The notes: generated from the sequence alone by a model not told the origin. Shown: positions 5,889-15,165, numbered from the stretch's first letter. The stretch is 54,389 nucleotides of DNA from Caryophanales bacterium UBA7581 (GCA_002477825.1 DLKT01000044.1:1-54389), one strand, 5' to 3'. Made by a program: numbers and translations.

Positions 5889-8606
5889 ATGGAAGAAAAA
5901 AATTATTCAATCGTCGATAGCGTGGATTCATTAGAAGCGCTAATTAGCAGAGTAAAAGAAGCTCAAAGAAAATTTGCCACTTACACCCAAGAACAAGTGG
6001 ATGCGATTTTCTTAGCTGCTTCATTAGCCGCAAACAAAATGCGTATTCCTCTTGCTAAACTTGCAGTAGAAGAAACAGGCATGGGCGTCGTAGAAGATAA
6101 GGTTATTAAAAACCACTACGCAGCTGAATACATTTATAATGCCTATCGTAATGTGAAAACCTGTGGTGTTATTGAAGAAGATAAGGCTTTTGGAATCAAA
6201 AAAGTAGCGGAACCTATTGGTTTAATCGCTGCTGTTATTCCAACGACCAACCCAACTTCAACCGCGATTTTCAAAACATTAATCGCTTTAAAGACAAGAA
6301 ATGGTATTATTATTAGCCCTCACCCAAGAGCCAAGAAATCAACCATCGCTGCTGCGAAAGTTGTTCTTGAAGCTGCTGTTGCAGCGGGTGCTCCAGAAGG
6401 CATTATTGGTTGGATTGATGTTCCAAGTCTTGAACTCACCAATTTAATCATGAAAGAAGCCGATATTATTTTAGCTACCGGCGGTCCAGGCATGGTCAAA
6501 GCCGCTTATTCTTCAGGAAAACCTGCGTTAGGCGTTGGTGCTGGTAATACCCCAGCTATCATTGATGATAGTGCCAATATCACCCTTGCTGTTAGTTCAA
6601 TTATCCATTCTAAAACTTTCGATAATGGTATGATTTGTGCTTCTGAACAATCCGTCATTGTTCTTGATAGCATTTATGATACGGTCAAAGCTGAATTTGC
6701 CGCTAGAGGTTGCTACTTCTTATCACCAGAAGAAACCGAAAAAGTTAGAAAAACAATTATTATTAATGGTGCATTAAATGCCAAAATCGTTGGTCAAAAA
6801 GCCGTTCGCATTGCTGAATTAGCCGGTGTGACTGTTCCCGAAGGAACTAAAATTTTAATTGGCGAAGTCGAAAGTGTTGAACTTTCTGAAGAATTCGCTC
6901 ATGAAAAACTTTCACCAGTCCTTGCAATGTATCGCGCGAAAGATATCGAAGATGCTTTCTCTAAAGCCGAACGCTTAATCGCAGATGGTGGTTATGGACA
7001 TACTTCTTCTATCTATCTTGATCCAATCACTCAAAAAGCCAAATTAGATGAATTCACCGAAAGAATGAAGACCTGCCGTATTTTAGTCAATACACCTTCT
7101 TCTCAAGGTGGTATTGGTGACTTATACAACTTTAAATTAAGACCATCTTTAACTCTTGGTTGTGGTTCTTGGGGCGGTAACTCCGTTTCCGAAAACGTAG
7201 GAGTTAAACATTTAATTAACATCAAAACTGTGGCTGAAAGGAGAGAAAACATGCTTTGGTTTAGAGCACCTGGAAAGGTATATATTAAAAAAGGTTGTTT
7301 ACCAGTAGCGCTTGATGAACTCAAGACCGTTATGGGTAAGAAAAAATGTTTCATTGTTACAGATAGTTTCTTATATCATCATGGATATACCAAACCAATC
7401 ACTGATAAATTAGACGAAATGGGTATTGAACATACGACATTCTTCGATGTCGCACCAGACCCAACCCTTGCATGTGCAAAAGAAGGTACCAAACAAATGG
7501 TCGCCTTTGCTCCAGATTGCATCATCGCTCTTGGTGGTGGTTCTGCAATGGATGCTGCTAAGATTATGTGGGTAATGTATGAACATCCAGAAGTCGACTT
7601 CTTAGATATGGCTATGCGCTTCATGGATATTCGTAAGAGAGTATACACATTCCCAAAAATGGGTGAAAAAGCTTACTTCATCGCTGTTCCAACCTCTGCT
7701 GGTACCGGTTCAGAAGTTACACCATTCGCGGTTATTACCGATGAAAGAACTGGTGTGAAATACCCATTAGCGGACTATGAATTATTACCAAATATGGCCA
7801 TCATTGATACTGATTTCCATATGAGTGCGCCAAAAGGATTAACCGCTGCTTCTGGTATTGATGCCGTTTCCCATAACTTAGAAGCTATTGCTTCTATGAT
7901 GGCAACCGACTATACCGATGGTTTAGCCTTACGTTCCTTAAAGATGATTTTTGAATATTTACCAAGAGCGTACGATAACGGACAAACCGATGTCGAAGCT
8001 CGTGAAAAAATGGCTAACGCTGCTACCATGGCAGGTATGGCCTTCGCTAATGCCTTCTTAGGTGTCTGCCACTCCATGGCACATAAACTTGGTGCTTTCC
8101 ACCACATCGCTCACGGTGTCGCTAACGCCTTAATGTTAGAAGAAGTCATTCGCTTTAACTCCGCGGAAGTCCCAGCTAAAATGGGTACCTTCCCACAATA
8201 TGATCACCCACACACCATGGCGCGTTATGCCGAAGCTGCTGACTACCTTGGTTTAGGTGGCAAGACCGATAGTGAAAAAGTAGAAAATTTAATTAAAGCC
8301 ATTAATGAATTAAAAGCCAAAGTGGGTATTAAACCAACCATTCGTGATTACGTCCCAGATGAAAAAGACTTCTTGGATCGTTTAGACGCCATGGTGGAAC
8401 AAGCCTTCGATGATCAATGCACCGGCGCCAACCCACGTTACCCATTAATGAGTGAAATTAAACAAATGTACTTAAATGCTTATTATGGCAACAAACATTT
8501 CGAAGAAATGGAAGTTCCAACGCAAAACGATATCGTTTCTACCGATGATTCACATGATTTCAAAAAAGCATATCGCCGGGCCAGAAACGGCATGAAAAAA
8601 GCTTAA
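5889..8606 (+). CDS. adhE: Bifunctional acetaldehyde-CoA/alcohol dehydrogenase AdhE
   Basis: A 905-residue two-domain enzyme that reduces acetyl-CoA to acetaldehyde and then ethanol using two NADH. The N-terminal aldehyde dehydrogenase domain (about 1-440) carries the catalytic Cys250 in ICASEQ. The C-terminal iron alcohol dehydrogenase domain (about 455-870) has the GGGSAMDAAK nucleotide site (from 549) and the iron-binding Asp/His set in GIDAVSHNLEA and GVCHSMAH...FHHIAHG (from about 725). It is full length, starts after AAAGGAG and lies 28 bp behind rex. AdhE forms helical filaments (spirosomes) in other species. A strong internal Shine-Dalgarno at 7237-7245 precedes Met455 at the domain junction. 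Confidence 0.97.
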   Translation: MEEKNYSIVDSVDSLEALISRVKEAQRKFATYTQEQVDAIFLAASLAANKMRIPLAKLAVEETGMGVVEDKVIKNHYAAEYIYNAYRNVKTCGVIEEDKAFGIKKVAEPIGLIAAVIPTTNPTSTAIFKTLIALKTRNGIIISPHPRAKKSTIAAAKVVLEAAVAAGAPEGIIGWIDVPSLELTNLIMKEADIILATGGPGMVKAAYSSGKPALGVGAGNTPAIIDDSANITLAVSSIIHSKTFDNGMICASEQSVIVLDSIYDTVKAEFAARGCYFLSPEETEKVRKTIIINGALNAKIVGQKAVRIAELAGVTVPEGTKILIGEVESVELSEEFAHEKLSPVLAMYRAKDIEDAFSKAERLIADGGYGHTSSIYLDPITQKAKLDEFTERMKTCRILVNTPSSQGGIGDLYNFKLRPSLTLGCGSWGGNSVSENVGVKHLINIKTVAERRENMLWFRAPGKVYIKKGCLPVALDELKTVMGKKKCFIVTDSFLYHHGYTKPITDKLDEMGIEHTTFFDVAPDPTLACAKEGTKQMVAFAPDCIIALGGGSAMDAAKIMWVMYEHPEVDFLDMAMRFMDIRKRVYTFPKMGEKAYFIAVPTSAGTGSEVTPFAVITDERTGVKYPLADYELLPNMAIIDTDFHMSAPKGLTAASGIDAVSHNLEAIASMMATDYTDGLALRSLKMIFEYLPRAYDNGQTDVEAREKMANAATMAGMAFANAFLGVCHSMAHKLGAFHHIAHGVANALMLEEVIRFNSAEVPAKMGTFPQYDHPHTMARYAEAADYLGLGGKTDSEKVENLIKAINELKAKVGIKPTIRDYVPDEKDFLDRLDAMVEQAFDDQCTGANPRYPLMSEIKQMYLNAYYGNKHFEEMEVPTQNDIVSTDDSHDFKKAYRRARNGMKKA

Positions 8607-8624
8607 TGAAAGGGGATAAAAAGT

Positions 8625-9374
8625 ATGAAATTAGATAGAGTAATTGCAGTTCGTAATAGTAAAACCGTATATCGCGATGGCGATAACTGTATTAAAGTTT
8701 TTGACAAAGATTATTCCGTTGCTGATGTTTTAAATGAAGCGTTAAACCACGCACGTGTATTAGAAACTGGCTTAAAGATTCCACAAATTCGTGAAGTTAC
8801 CATGATTGATGGAAAATGGGCCATTGTTTATGAATACATTAAAGGAAAAACTTTAGCACAATTAATGCAAGAAAATCCTGAAAAGAGAGAAGAATACTTA
8901 GAACTCTTTGTTAATTTACAAATCGAAGTTCAATCCAAAACTTGCCCACTTTTAAATAAGTTAAAAGACAAGATGAATCGCAAGATTACGCAAGCTGATT
9001 TAGATGCCACCACACGTTATGATCTTCATACACGTCTTGAAGGTATGCCAAAACATAATAAATTATGCCATGGTGACTTCAACCCATCGAACATCATTAT
9101 TACCGATGATGGCACACCTTATATCATCGACTGGTCTCACGCTACCCAAGGAAATGCTTCCGCTGACGTAGCAAGAACCTACTTATTATTCTGGCTCAAT
9201 GGTGATATTACCGGTGCAGATGAATATTTAGATTTATATTGTAAGAAAACCGGCACAGAAAAGCACTATGTCCAAAAATGGATGCCAATCGTCGCCGCTT
9301 CTCAATCCGTTAAAGGAAACGAAAAAGAACGTGAGTTCTTATTAAGTTGGGTTAACGTTGTTGATTACGAATAA
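8625..9374 (+). CDS. APH-family (aminoglycoside/choline kinase-like) phosphotransferase
   Basis: A 249-residue kinase-fold protein. The catalytic loop CHGDFNPSN (about 146-154; Asp and Asn present) and the metal-binding IIDWSHAT (about 166-173) are intact. The N-lobe contains a plausible Lys in CIKVFDKDY and the hinge-like IVYEYIKG. A small-molecule substrate would be typical for the family (sugar, choline, thiamine, antibiotic), but nothing in the sequence tells which. It lies 18 bp behind adhE and 22 bp before the ferredoxin genes, so it is co-transcribed with redox genes. That context makes antibiotic resistance unlikely. Similar genes beside hydrogenase clusters have no firm role that I know of. 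Confidence 0.85.
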   Translation: MKLDRVIAVRNSKTVYRDGDNCIKVFDKDYSVADVLNEALNHARVLETGLKIPQIREVTMIDGKWAIVYEYIKGKTLAQLMQENPEKREEYLELFVNLQIEVQSKTCPLLNKLKDKMNRKITQADLDATTRYDLHTRLEGMPKHNKLCHGDFNPSNIIITDDGTPYIIDWSHATQGNASADVARTYLLFWLNGDITGADEYLDLYCKKTGTEKHYVQKWMPIVAASQSVKGNEKEREFLLSWVNVVDYE

Positions 9375-9396
9375 TAATTAAAGGAGAATTAAAATT

Positions 9397-9639
9397 ATGA
9401 TTAAAGTTACAGTCTGTATTGGTAGTTCTTGCCATATTAAAGGTTCCCGTCAAGTCGTTGAATCTTTACAATATTTAATTGCCCAAAACAATTTAAAAGA
9501 TAAAGTAGAACTCGGGGGCACATTCTGTATGGGAAAATGCCAACAAGGTGTTTGTGTGACTGTGGATGGAGATTTCTTCTCCGTCAGTCCAGAAACCGTC
9601 AATGAATTCTTTACGAAAGAGATTCTTTCGAGGATTTAA
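9397..9639 (+). CDS. Thioredoxin-like [2Fe-2S] ferredoxin (NuoE/HymA C-terminal type)
   Basis: An 80-residue protein with the thioredoxin-fold ferredoxin pattern: Cys7 and Cys12 (CIGSSC) and Cys44 and Cys48 (CMGKC), the four ligands of a [2Fe-2S] cluster, plus an extra Cys53. In the family this domain is the C-terminal part of NuoE-type subunits, which pass electrons between NAD(P)H-oxidising subunits and hydrogenases. Here it stands alone. RBS AAAGGAG precedes the ATG. Its stop codon overlaps the start of the next gene, a paralogue. Confidence 0.88.
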   Translation: MIKVTVCIGSSCHIKGSRQVVESLQYLIAQNNLKDKVELGGTFCMGKCQQGVCVTVDGDFFSVSPETVNEFFTKEILSRI

Positions 9640-9908
9640 TGATGGTAGTTATTCAAGTATGCGTAGGAAGTTCTTGTTATATTAAAGGCGCTTCTGATAT
9701 TGTTCAACTACTTGAAAATAAAATTGCTGATTTACATTTAGAAGATCGTATTGTTCTTTCCGGTAGCTTTTGTACCGGAAAGTGCAATCGTATCGGTGTA
9801 ACCATTACGGTAAATGATGTTATCTACACAGGAATTACTAGAGATACATTTACCGATTTTTGGAATGAAAAAGTCGTAAGTGCTTTAAAAGCGGAAGGAG
9901 ATTTGTAA
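9639..9908 (+). CDS. Thioredoxin-like [2Fe-2S] ferredoxin, second copy
   Basis: An 89-residue paralogue of the preceding protein, with Cys8/Cys13 (CVGSSC) and Cys45/Cys49 (CTGKC). The start shares a base with the stop of its neighbour (TAATG), so translation is coupled. It ends one base before the hydrogenase gene. The two copies differ enough that they may have different partners, for example one for each hydrogenase of the operon. The electron donor is not visible, since no NuoF-like subunit is encoded here. Confidence 0.87.
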   Translation: MMVVIQVCVGSSCYIKGASDIVQLLENKIADLHLEDRIVLSGSFCTGKCNRIGVTITVNDVIYTGITRDTFTDFWNEKVVSALKAEGDL

Positions 9909-9909
9909 T

Positions 9910-11583
9910 ATGGCAGGTTATTTGACCTTAAAAAAATCAAACTGTAAAAACTGTTATAAGTGCATTCGTCATTGCCCGGTAAAATCCATTCGTTTTTCCG
10001 CTAACCAAGCACATATTATTGGAAATGAATGTATTTTATGTGGACAATGCTTCGTCGTTTGCCCACAAAATGCAAAAGAAATTGCTTCGGAAGTCGAAAG
10101 AGCAAAAGTGTTAATTCAATCAGGCGCTCCTGTCTATGTGAGTTTAGCTCCTTCCTTTATTGCCAATTATGAAAATATTGGTATTGAAGGTATGCGTAAA
10201 GCTTTACAAAAGCTCGGTTTTAAAGATGTAGAAGAAACCGCGATTGGTGCTAAAATTGTAAAAACGGAATATGAAAGATTATTAAAAGAGGAAGAAAGAG
10301 ATATTTTGATTTCTTCTTGCTGTCATACCGTCAATCTTTTAATTCAAAAGTATTTCCCATCAGAACTTGCTTATTTAGCGGATGTTCTTTCTCCAATGCA
10401 AGCCCATGCCCAAGATATCAAAAAAAGATATCCGGAAGCCAAAGTAGTTTTTATTGGGCCTTGCTTATCCAAAAAAGACGAAGCGGATCACTATGAAGGA
10501 TATGTGGATGCGGTTTTAACTTTTGAAGAATTAACCGAATGGCTTCAAGAACAACATGTTGAACTTGAATCTATGATGGATCATTTAGAAGAGAGCAGAA
10601 CCCGTTTCTTTCCTACCACGGGAGGTATTTTAAAGACGATGGCGCAAGATACTTCGTATACCTATATGGCGATTGATGGCGTGGAAAATTGTATTGCCGC
10701 TTTAAAGGATATTGAAAGCGGAAAAATCCATCATTGCTTTATTGAAATGTCTGCCTGTATTGGTTCTTGTATTGGTGGCCCAGTTATGGAAAAATACCAT
10801 CGTTCACCGATTCATGATTATATTTCTGTCGCGCATTATGCCGGAAAGAAAGATTTTGCGGTGGATCAACCCGATACCATGGATTTAAAGAAACATTTTG
10901 AATTCATTGAAAGAAGATATGGAACACCTTCCGAGGAAGAAATTATAGAAATCTTACATAAGATGGGTAAAACCAAACCGGAAGATGAATTAAACTGTGG
11001 TTCTTGTGGTTATAACACATGCCGCGAAAAAGCAATTGCTATTTATCATGGGAAAGCCGAAATTTCCATGTGTTTACCTTATTTAAAAGAAAAAGCCGAA
11101 AGTTTCTCGGATTGTATGGTGAACAATACGCCGAATGGTTTAATTGTTTTAAACGAAAAGTTAGAAGTACAACAAATCAACCCATCAGCCCGTCGTATTA
11201 TGAATATTCGTTCAGTATCTGACGTATTAGGTGATCAAGTCGTACGTATTCTAGATCCCGGAATCTTCTTAAAAGTTTTAGAAACTAAAAGAAGTATCCG
11301 TAATCAAAGAACTTATTTAGCCGAATACGATAAATATGTCGAACAAACCGTTATTTATGATCCCACCTATCATATGCTCATTTGTATTATGAGAGATATT
11401 ACCGATGAAGAAAATGAACGGGAGAAAAAGGAAAGTATTTCCCAACAAACCATTGAAGTTGCCGACCGTGTTGTCGATAAACAAATGCGTATTGTTCAAG
11501 AAATTGCTTCTTTATTGGGTGAAACTGCCGCAGAAACGAAGATTGCTTTGACCAAATTAAAGGAGTCTATTAAAGATGAATGA
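9910..11583 (+). CDS. Sensory-type [FeFe] hydrogenase with PAS domain
   Basis: A 557-residue protein. The N-terminus binds two [4Fe-4S] clusters (CKNCYKCIRHCP and CILCGQCFVVCP). The H-cluster region keeps all ligands: SSCCH (Cys137/138), GPC (Cys185) and ACIGSC (Cys283/287). The motifs are those of the divergent sensory groups and not the TSCCP/MACPGGC of bulk hydrogenases. Next come a four-Cys Fes-type cluster motif (CGSCGYNTC, from Cys363), a PAS domain (about 395-495) and a helical tail. This layout is that of HydS/group C proteins, thought to sense hydrogen or redox state. It overlaps the phosphatase gene by 8 bp, supporting a sensor-effector pair. Confidence 0.9.
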   Translation: MAGYLTLKKSNCKNCYKCIRHCPVKSIRFSANQAHIIGNECILCGQCFVVCPQNAKEIASEVERAKVLIQSGAPVYVSLAPSFIANYENIGIEGMRKALQKLGFKDVEETAIGAKIVKTEYERLLKEEERDILISSCCHTVNLLIQKYFPSELAYLADVLSPMQAHAQDIKKRYPEAKVVFIGPCLSKKDEADHYEGYVDAVLTFEELTEWLQEQHVELESMMDHLEESRTRFFPTTGGILKTMAQDTSYTYMAIDGVENCIAALKDIESGKIHHCFIEMSACIGSCIGGPVMEKYHRSPIHDYISVAHYAGKKDFAVDQPDTMDLKKHFEFIERRYGTPSEEEIIEILHKMGKTKPEDELNCGSCGYNTCREKAIAIYHGKAEISMCLPYLKEKAESFSDCMVNNTPNGLIVLNEKLEVQQINPSARRIMNIRSVSDVLGDQVVRILDPGIFLKVLETKRSIRNQRTYLAEYDKYVEQTVIYDPTYHMLICIMRDITDEENEREKKESISQQTIEVADRVVDKQMRIVQEIASLLGETAAETKIALTKLKESIKDE

Positions 11584-12748
11584 TTTATGTGTTGATGTTG
11601 GATATAAAAGCATTAATCACGTTGGTGAGCAACTTTGTGGCGATCATGTAGATTTAGTTGAACAAGGTGAAAACTCTTCAGTTATCGTTTTGGCGGATGG
11701 TTTAGGAAGTGGCGTAAAAGCGAGTATTTTATCAACGCTTACTTCTAAAATCATTTCTACTATGATGGCGGAAGGTTTATCCTTAGAAGATTGTGTTTCT
11801 ACCATTGCTGCGACTTTACCGATTTGTTCGGTACGTGGCGTAGCGTATTCTACGTTTACCATTATCCATATTCGTAATAATGAAGAAGCGGAACTCATTC
11901 AATATGATAATCCACTTGTCATTGTGTTACGAAATGGAAAAAATTACGATTATCCTAAAACCGAGATGAATATCGGTGGAAAAAGAATATTTAAATCCGT
12001 GATTAAATTAATGGAAGATGATATCTTTATCGCGATGAGTGACGGATGTCCTCATGCAGGTATTGGTTTATCGTATAATTTTGGATGGAAACGTGATGAT
12101 ATTATTGATTTTATGGAAACGGTCGCGGTAAACGGATATACCGCTAAAACTTTATCAACGATTTTAGTTGATCAAGTGAATAAATTATATGAAGAAAAAC
12201 CTGGAGATGACGCCACGGCTTGCGTAATTAAAATTCGTAAAAGAGTGCCGATGAATATTCTCTTTGGTCCACCTTCTAATCGTGATGACGCTAATCGAAT
12301 GATGTCCTTATTCTTCTCGAAAGAAGGAAAACACATCGTTTGTGGTGGTACGACTTCATCCATCGTTTCGAAATATTTAGGAAAACCCATCAAAGCGAGC
12401 TTAGTCTTTGATAAAAATGGGGTTCCTCCAATTGCAGAAATTGAAGGTGTTGATTTAGTTACCGAAGGTGTTATCACCATTAATAAAGTATTAGAGTATG
12501 CTAAAGACGCATTAAAAGATAATGCGCTTTATGAAGAATGGGGTTATGGAAGAGATGGCGCTTCCTTAATTTGTCGTTTACTTTTTGAAGAAGCAACCGA
12601 CATTAATTTCTATGTAGGACGCGCAATTAACCCAGCACACCAAAACCCTGATCTACCGATTAACTTCAACATTAAGATGAATCTCGTGGAAGAATTATCC
12701 AAATGCTTGAAATTGATGGGAAAAAGGATTAAAGTAAGTTACTTCTAG
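11576..12748 (+). CDS. SpoIIE/PP2C-family serine phosphatase
   Basis: A 390-residue protein. The N-terminal half (about 1-220) is a SpoIIE-type PP2C domain with metal-binding Asp in LADGLGSG (Asp41), SDGCPHAG and GDDATACVI. The C-terminal half (about 225-390) is a domain I cannot name, with FGPPSNRDDANRM. Proteins of this layout are the usual neighbours of PAS-containing [FeFe] hydrogenases in Firmicutes and are believed to transmit the sensory signal by dephosphorylation. Start ATG 11576 follows AAAGGAG and overlaps the hydrogenase stop. No anti-sigma factor or target is in the window. Confidence 0.88.
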   Translation: MNDLCVDVGYKSINHVGEQLCGDHVDLVEQGENSSVIVLADGLGSGVKASILSTLTSKIISTMMAEGLSLEDCVSTIAATLPICSVRGVAYSTFTIIHIRNNEEAELIQYDNPLVIVLRNGKNYDYPKTEMNIGGKRIFKSVIKLMEDDIFIAMSDGCPHAGIGLSYNFGWKRDDIIDFMETVAVNGYTAKTLSTILVDQVNKLYEEKPGDDATACVIKIRKRVPMNILFGPPSNRDDANRMMSLFFSKEGKHIVCGGTTSSIVSKYLGKPIKASLVFDKNGVPPIAEIEGVDLVTEGVITINKVLEYAKDALKDNALYEEWGYGRDGASLICRLLFEEATDINFYVGRAINPAHQNPDLPINFNIKMNLVEELSKCLKLMGKRIKVSYF

Positions 12749-12768
12749 AGAAGTAGGAGAGATGTAAA

Positions 12769-14199
12769 ATGAGAAAGTTTGATACAAAAGTTCAATACAT
12801 GAAGTATAAAGTTTTACTTCAAGTAGCTAAAGAAGCATGGGCCGATCGACTTCCGGAAACCGCCATTGATATTCCAATGATGATTGTGCCAGGAAAGAAA
12901 GCCACGATGCGTTGTTGTGTTTATAAAGAACGCGCCATTCTTTTAGAGCGTGTAAAGATCGCTATGGGTGGCGATAAAGCCAATCCGAATGTCATTGAGG
13001 TCATTGATATCGCTTGTGATGAATGCCCCGTCGGTGGTTATGAAGTGACCAATGCTTGCCGTGGATGTTTAGCCCACCGCTGCGAAGATGCATGTCGATT
13101 TGGCGCGATTACTTTTGGTAGTGACCACACCGCGCATATTGATAAATCCAAATGTAAAGAATGCGGTATGTGTGCTCGTGTTTGCCCTTATAGCGCTATT
13201 CATAACTACAAGCGTCCTTGTGAAACTGCTTGTAAAGTAAAAGCCATTTCTATGGGTGAAGATAAACAAGCTTGCATTGATAATGATAAGTGTATCTCTT
13301 GTGGTGCTTGTGTGTATCAATGCCCATTCGGTGCGATTACCGATAAATCCTTCATTTTAAATGTCATCGACATTTTAAAGAAGAGTCAAAACAATACCAA
13401 ATATAAAGTTTTTGCAGTCGTTGCTCCTTCCATTTCTAGCCAATTTACTTATGCGAAATTAGGCCAAGTCATTACTGGATTAAAAGAATTAGGTTTCTTT
13501 ACCGTTATCGAAGCCGCTTTAGGTGCCGATATGGTCGCAGAAGCTGAATCCAAAGAATTAGCAGAAAAAGGTTTCTTAACCAGTTCTTGCTGTCCAGCTT
13601 TCGTGGATTATATTCATAAAGCTTATCCAGATTTAGTACCTTTAATCTCTCATAACTTATCGCCAATGGCTACTATTGCAAAATATATTAAAGAGCATGA
13701 AGGTGAATGTAAAGTCATCTTTATTGGGCCATGTACAGCGAAAAAGATGGAAGTACAAAAGGATAGTGTGAAACCTTATGTGGACGCTGTCATTACCTTT
13801 GAAGAACTTCAAGCGTTATTTGATAGTAAAGATTTAGATATTACCACTTTAGGTGAAAGTGTCTTAGATAACGCTTCTTACTATGGTAGAATCTTTGCTC
13901 GTTCTGGTGGCTTATCTGACGCGGTAAAAGAAGGCTTAAAAGAACAAGGCTTAGAAGACTTTGAACTCAAACCATGTGCTTGTGATGGAATTGAAGCTTG
14001 TAGAGTGGCTTTACTTAAAAAGAGTAAGGGCTTATTAGATGCAAACTTCATTGAAGGTATGGCCTGTGTTGGTGGCTGTATCGGTGGTGCAGGCTGTTTA
14101 ACCCATGGTGAAAAGAATAAGATGGAAGTCGATAAATATGGTATGGAAGCTTATGAAAAAACCATTTTAGACGCTACATCCGTTTTAGATAAGAAATAA
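12769..14199 (+). CDS. [FeFe] hydrogenase, group B-like
   Basis: A 476-residue ferredoxin-hydrogenase fusion. The N-terminal region (about 85-200) contains Cys-rich cluster motifs, including CRGCLAHRCEDAC, CKECGMCARVCP and CISCGACVYQCP. The H-cluster domain has SSCCP (Cys274/275), GPC (Cys322) and ACVGGC (Cys433/437), all ligands present. Group B enzymes are single-subunit and presumably catalytic: they evolve H2 or take it up with ferredoxin. It is the last gene of the rex operon and is followed by a terminator. The HydEFG maturation genes must lie elsewhere in the genome. Confidence 0.92.
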   Translation: MRKFDTKVQYMKYKVLLQVAKEAWADRLPETAIDIPMMIVPGKKATMRCCVYKERAILLERVKIAMGGDKANPNVIEVIDIACDECPVGGYEVTNACRGCLAHRCEDACRFGAITFGSDHTAHIDKSKCKECGMCARVCPYSAIHNYKRPCETACKVKAISMGEDKQACIDNDKCISCGACVYQCPFGAITDKSFILNVIDILKKSQNNTKYKVFAVVAPSISSQFTYAKLGQVITGLKELGFFTVIEAALGADMVAEAESKELAEKGFLTSSCCPAFVDYIHKAYPDLVPLISHNLSPMATIAKYIKEHEGECKVIFIGPCTAKKMEVQKDSVKPYVDAVITFEELQALFDSKDLDITTLGESVLDNASYYGRIFARSGGLSDAVKEGLKEQGLEDFELKPCACDGIEACRVALLKKSKGLLDANFIEGMACVGGCIGGAGCLTHGEKNKMEVDKYGMEAYEKTILDATSVLDKK

Positions 14200-14207
14200 A
14201 AAAGCAT

Positions 14208-14249
14208 AAGAGTGTAAGAAATAAAATAGACTTACACTCTTTTCTTTTT
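14208..14249 (+). terminator. Terminator of the rex-adhE-hydrogenase operon
   Basis: Perfect 11-bp stem (AAGAGTGTAAG with CTTACACTCTT) and a T-rich tail. It closes the eight-gene operon. Confidence 0.9.
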
Positions 14250-14297
14250 GCTCAAAATAGCGTAAATTATATGTACAATGAAGTGGGGTAATTCATT

Positions 14298-15158
14298 ATG
14301 AAATTAATTAAAAGATTAATCGTTAGCCTAATTACTTTTGTTGCGGTATTAGGCGTTATTACTATTGGAGGATATATTTATATTCGTCAAAAACATGGTA
14401 TTGATTTATTTAATACCGTACAACAATTAAAAATATTAAGACAAGATGTCGATGAGAGTGTAGTCTGTCCTTATTCTTATTCATCAGAAGATCAAGTTGA
14501 TGTTCAAGAAGAAGTTAATCATTCGATTGATAACTTTGTGAAATATTCCGAAGAAAATGGTTATACCGTTGATTTAAAAAACATTCCTTCTGAAATGAAG
14601 CAAATTATTAAATTAAGCGATAAAGAAGTCGCCGCTTTAGCGGATATGGTCATTCGCCAAGAAATGGATAGCACGGTTTCTATTGGTGGACAAGACACTA
14701 CTTTTACTTTAAAACAAATTCAATTTTCCGATATCGACACGAATGGAAATGCGAAGTTAAATACCGTGATTTCTTTAGATTTAACGCCATTTAAAGATAA
14801 AATGAGTGGTTTTCCTTTTAAATATTTAAAAAAATATGTTCCGGATGCTTTATATATTTCATCTACCGTAAAAGTGAATAAGGGAACAGAAGCCTTTGCG
14901 TATTCCATTGAACATCATGAATTTGCTTTAAATAATTTAAAACCACAACAAACGGAAGATTTCTTTCATACTTTAGATTCCGTCATTCATATTGGAAGTG
15001 CTGAAGATTTAAATAAAATGGTTGGTGATGCCATAGTGGGTTCTTTAATTGGTAGTGAAGAACAAACAGGATTTGCCTATTCTTTAAAAGATTTTGGTGC
15101 GAGTGACTACACTTTCCAAAGTGATGATAGTGGTAATTATTTTGTGGTTAGTATGTAA
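14298..15158 (+). CDS. Membrane-anchored hypothetical protein
   Basis: A 286-residue protein of no family I recognise. Residues about 7-27 form one N-terminal membrane segment behind Lys/Arg, so it is a signal-anchored protein with a large extracellular part. That part alternates beta-rich and helical stretches and includes a polar TVSIGGQDTTFTLKQ segment and long amphipathic strands, compatible with a lipid- or polymer-binding fold, but this is only an impression. RBS GTGGGG precedes the ATG. It is monocistronic, between the redox operon terminator and the pnuC leader region. Confidence 0.7.
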   Translation: MKLIKRLIVSLITFVAVLGVITIGGYIYIRQKHGIDLFNTVQQLKILRQDVDESVVCPYSYSSEDQVDVQEEVNHSIDNFVKYSEENGYTVDLKNIPSEMKQIIKLSDKEVAALADMVIRQEMDSTVSIGGQDTTFTLKQIQFSDIDTNGNAKLNTVISLDLTPFKDKMSGFPFKYLKKYVPDALYISSTVKVNKGTEAFAYSIEHHEFALNNLKPQQTEDFFHTLDSVIHIGSAEDLNKMVGDAIVGSLIGSEEQTGFAYSLKDFGASDYTFQSDDSGNYFVVSM

Positions 15159-15165
15159 AAAATCG

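Noticed and set aside
5889..8606. Minus-strand frames within adhE
   Set aside because: Shadows caused by codon bias of the plus-strand gene, with no start signals.
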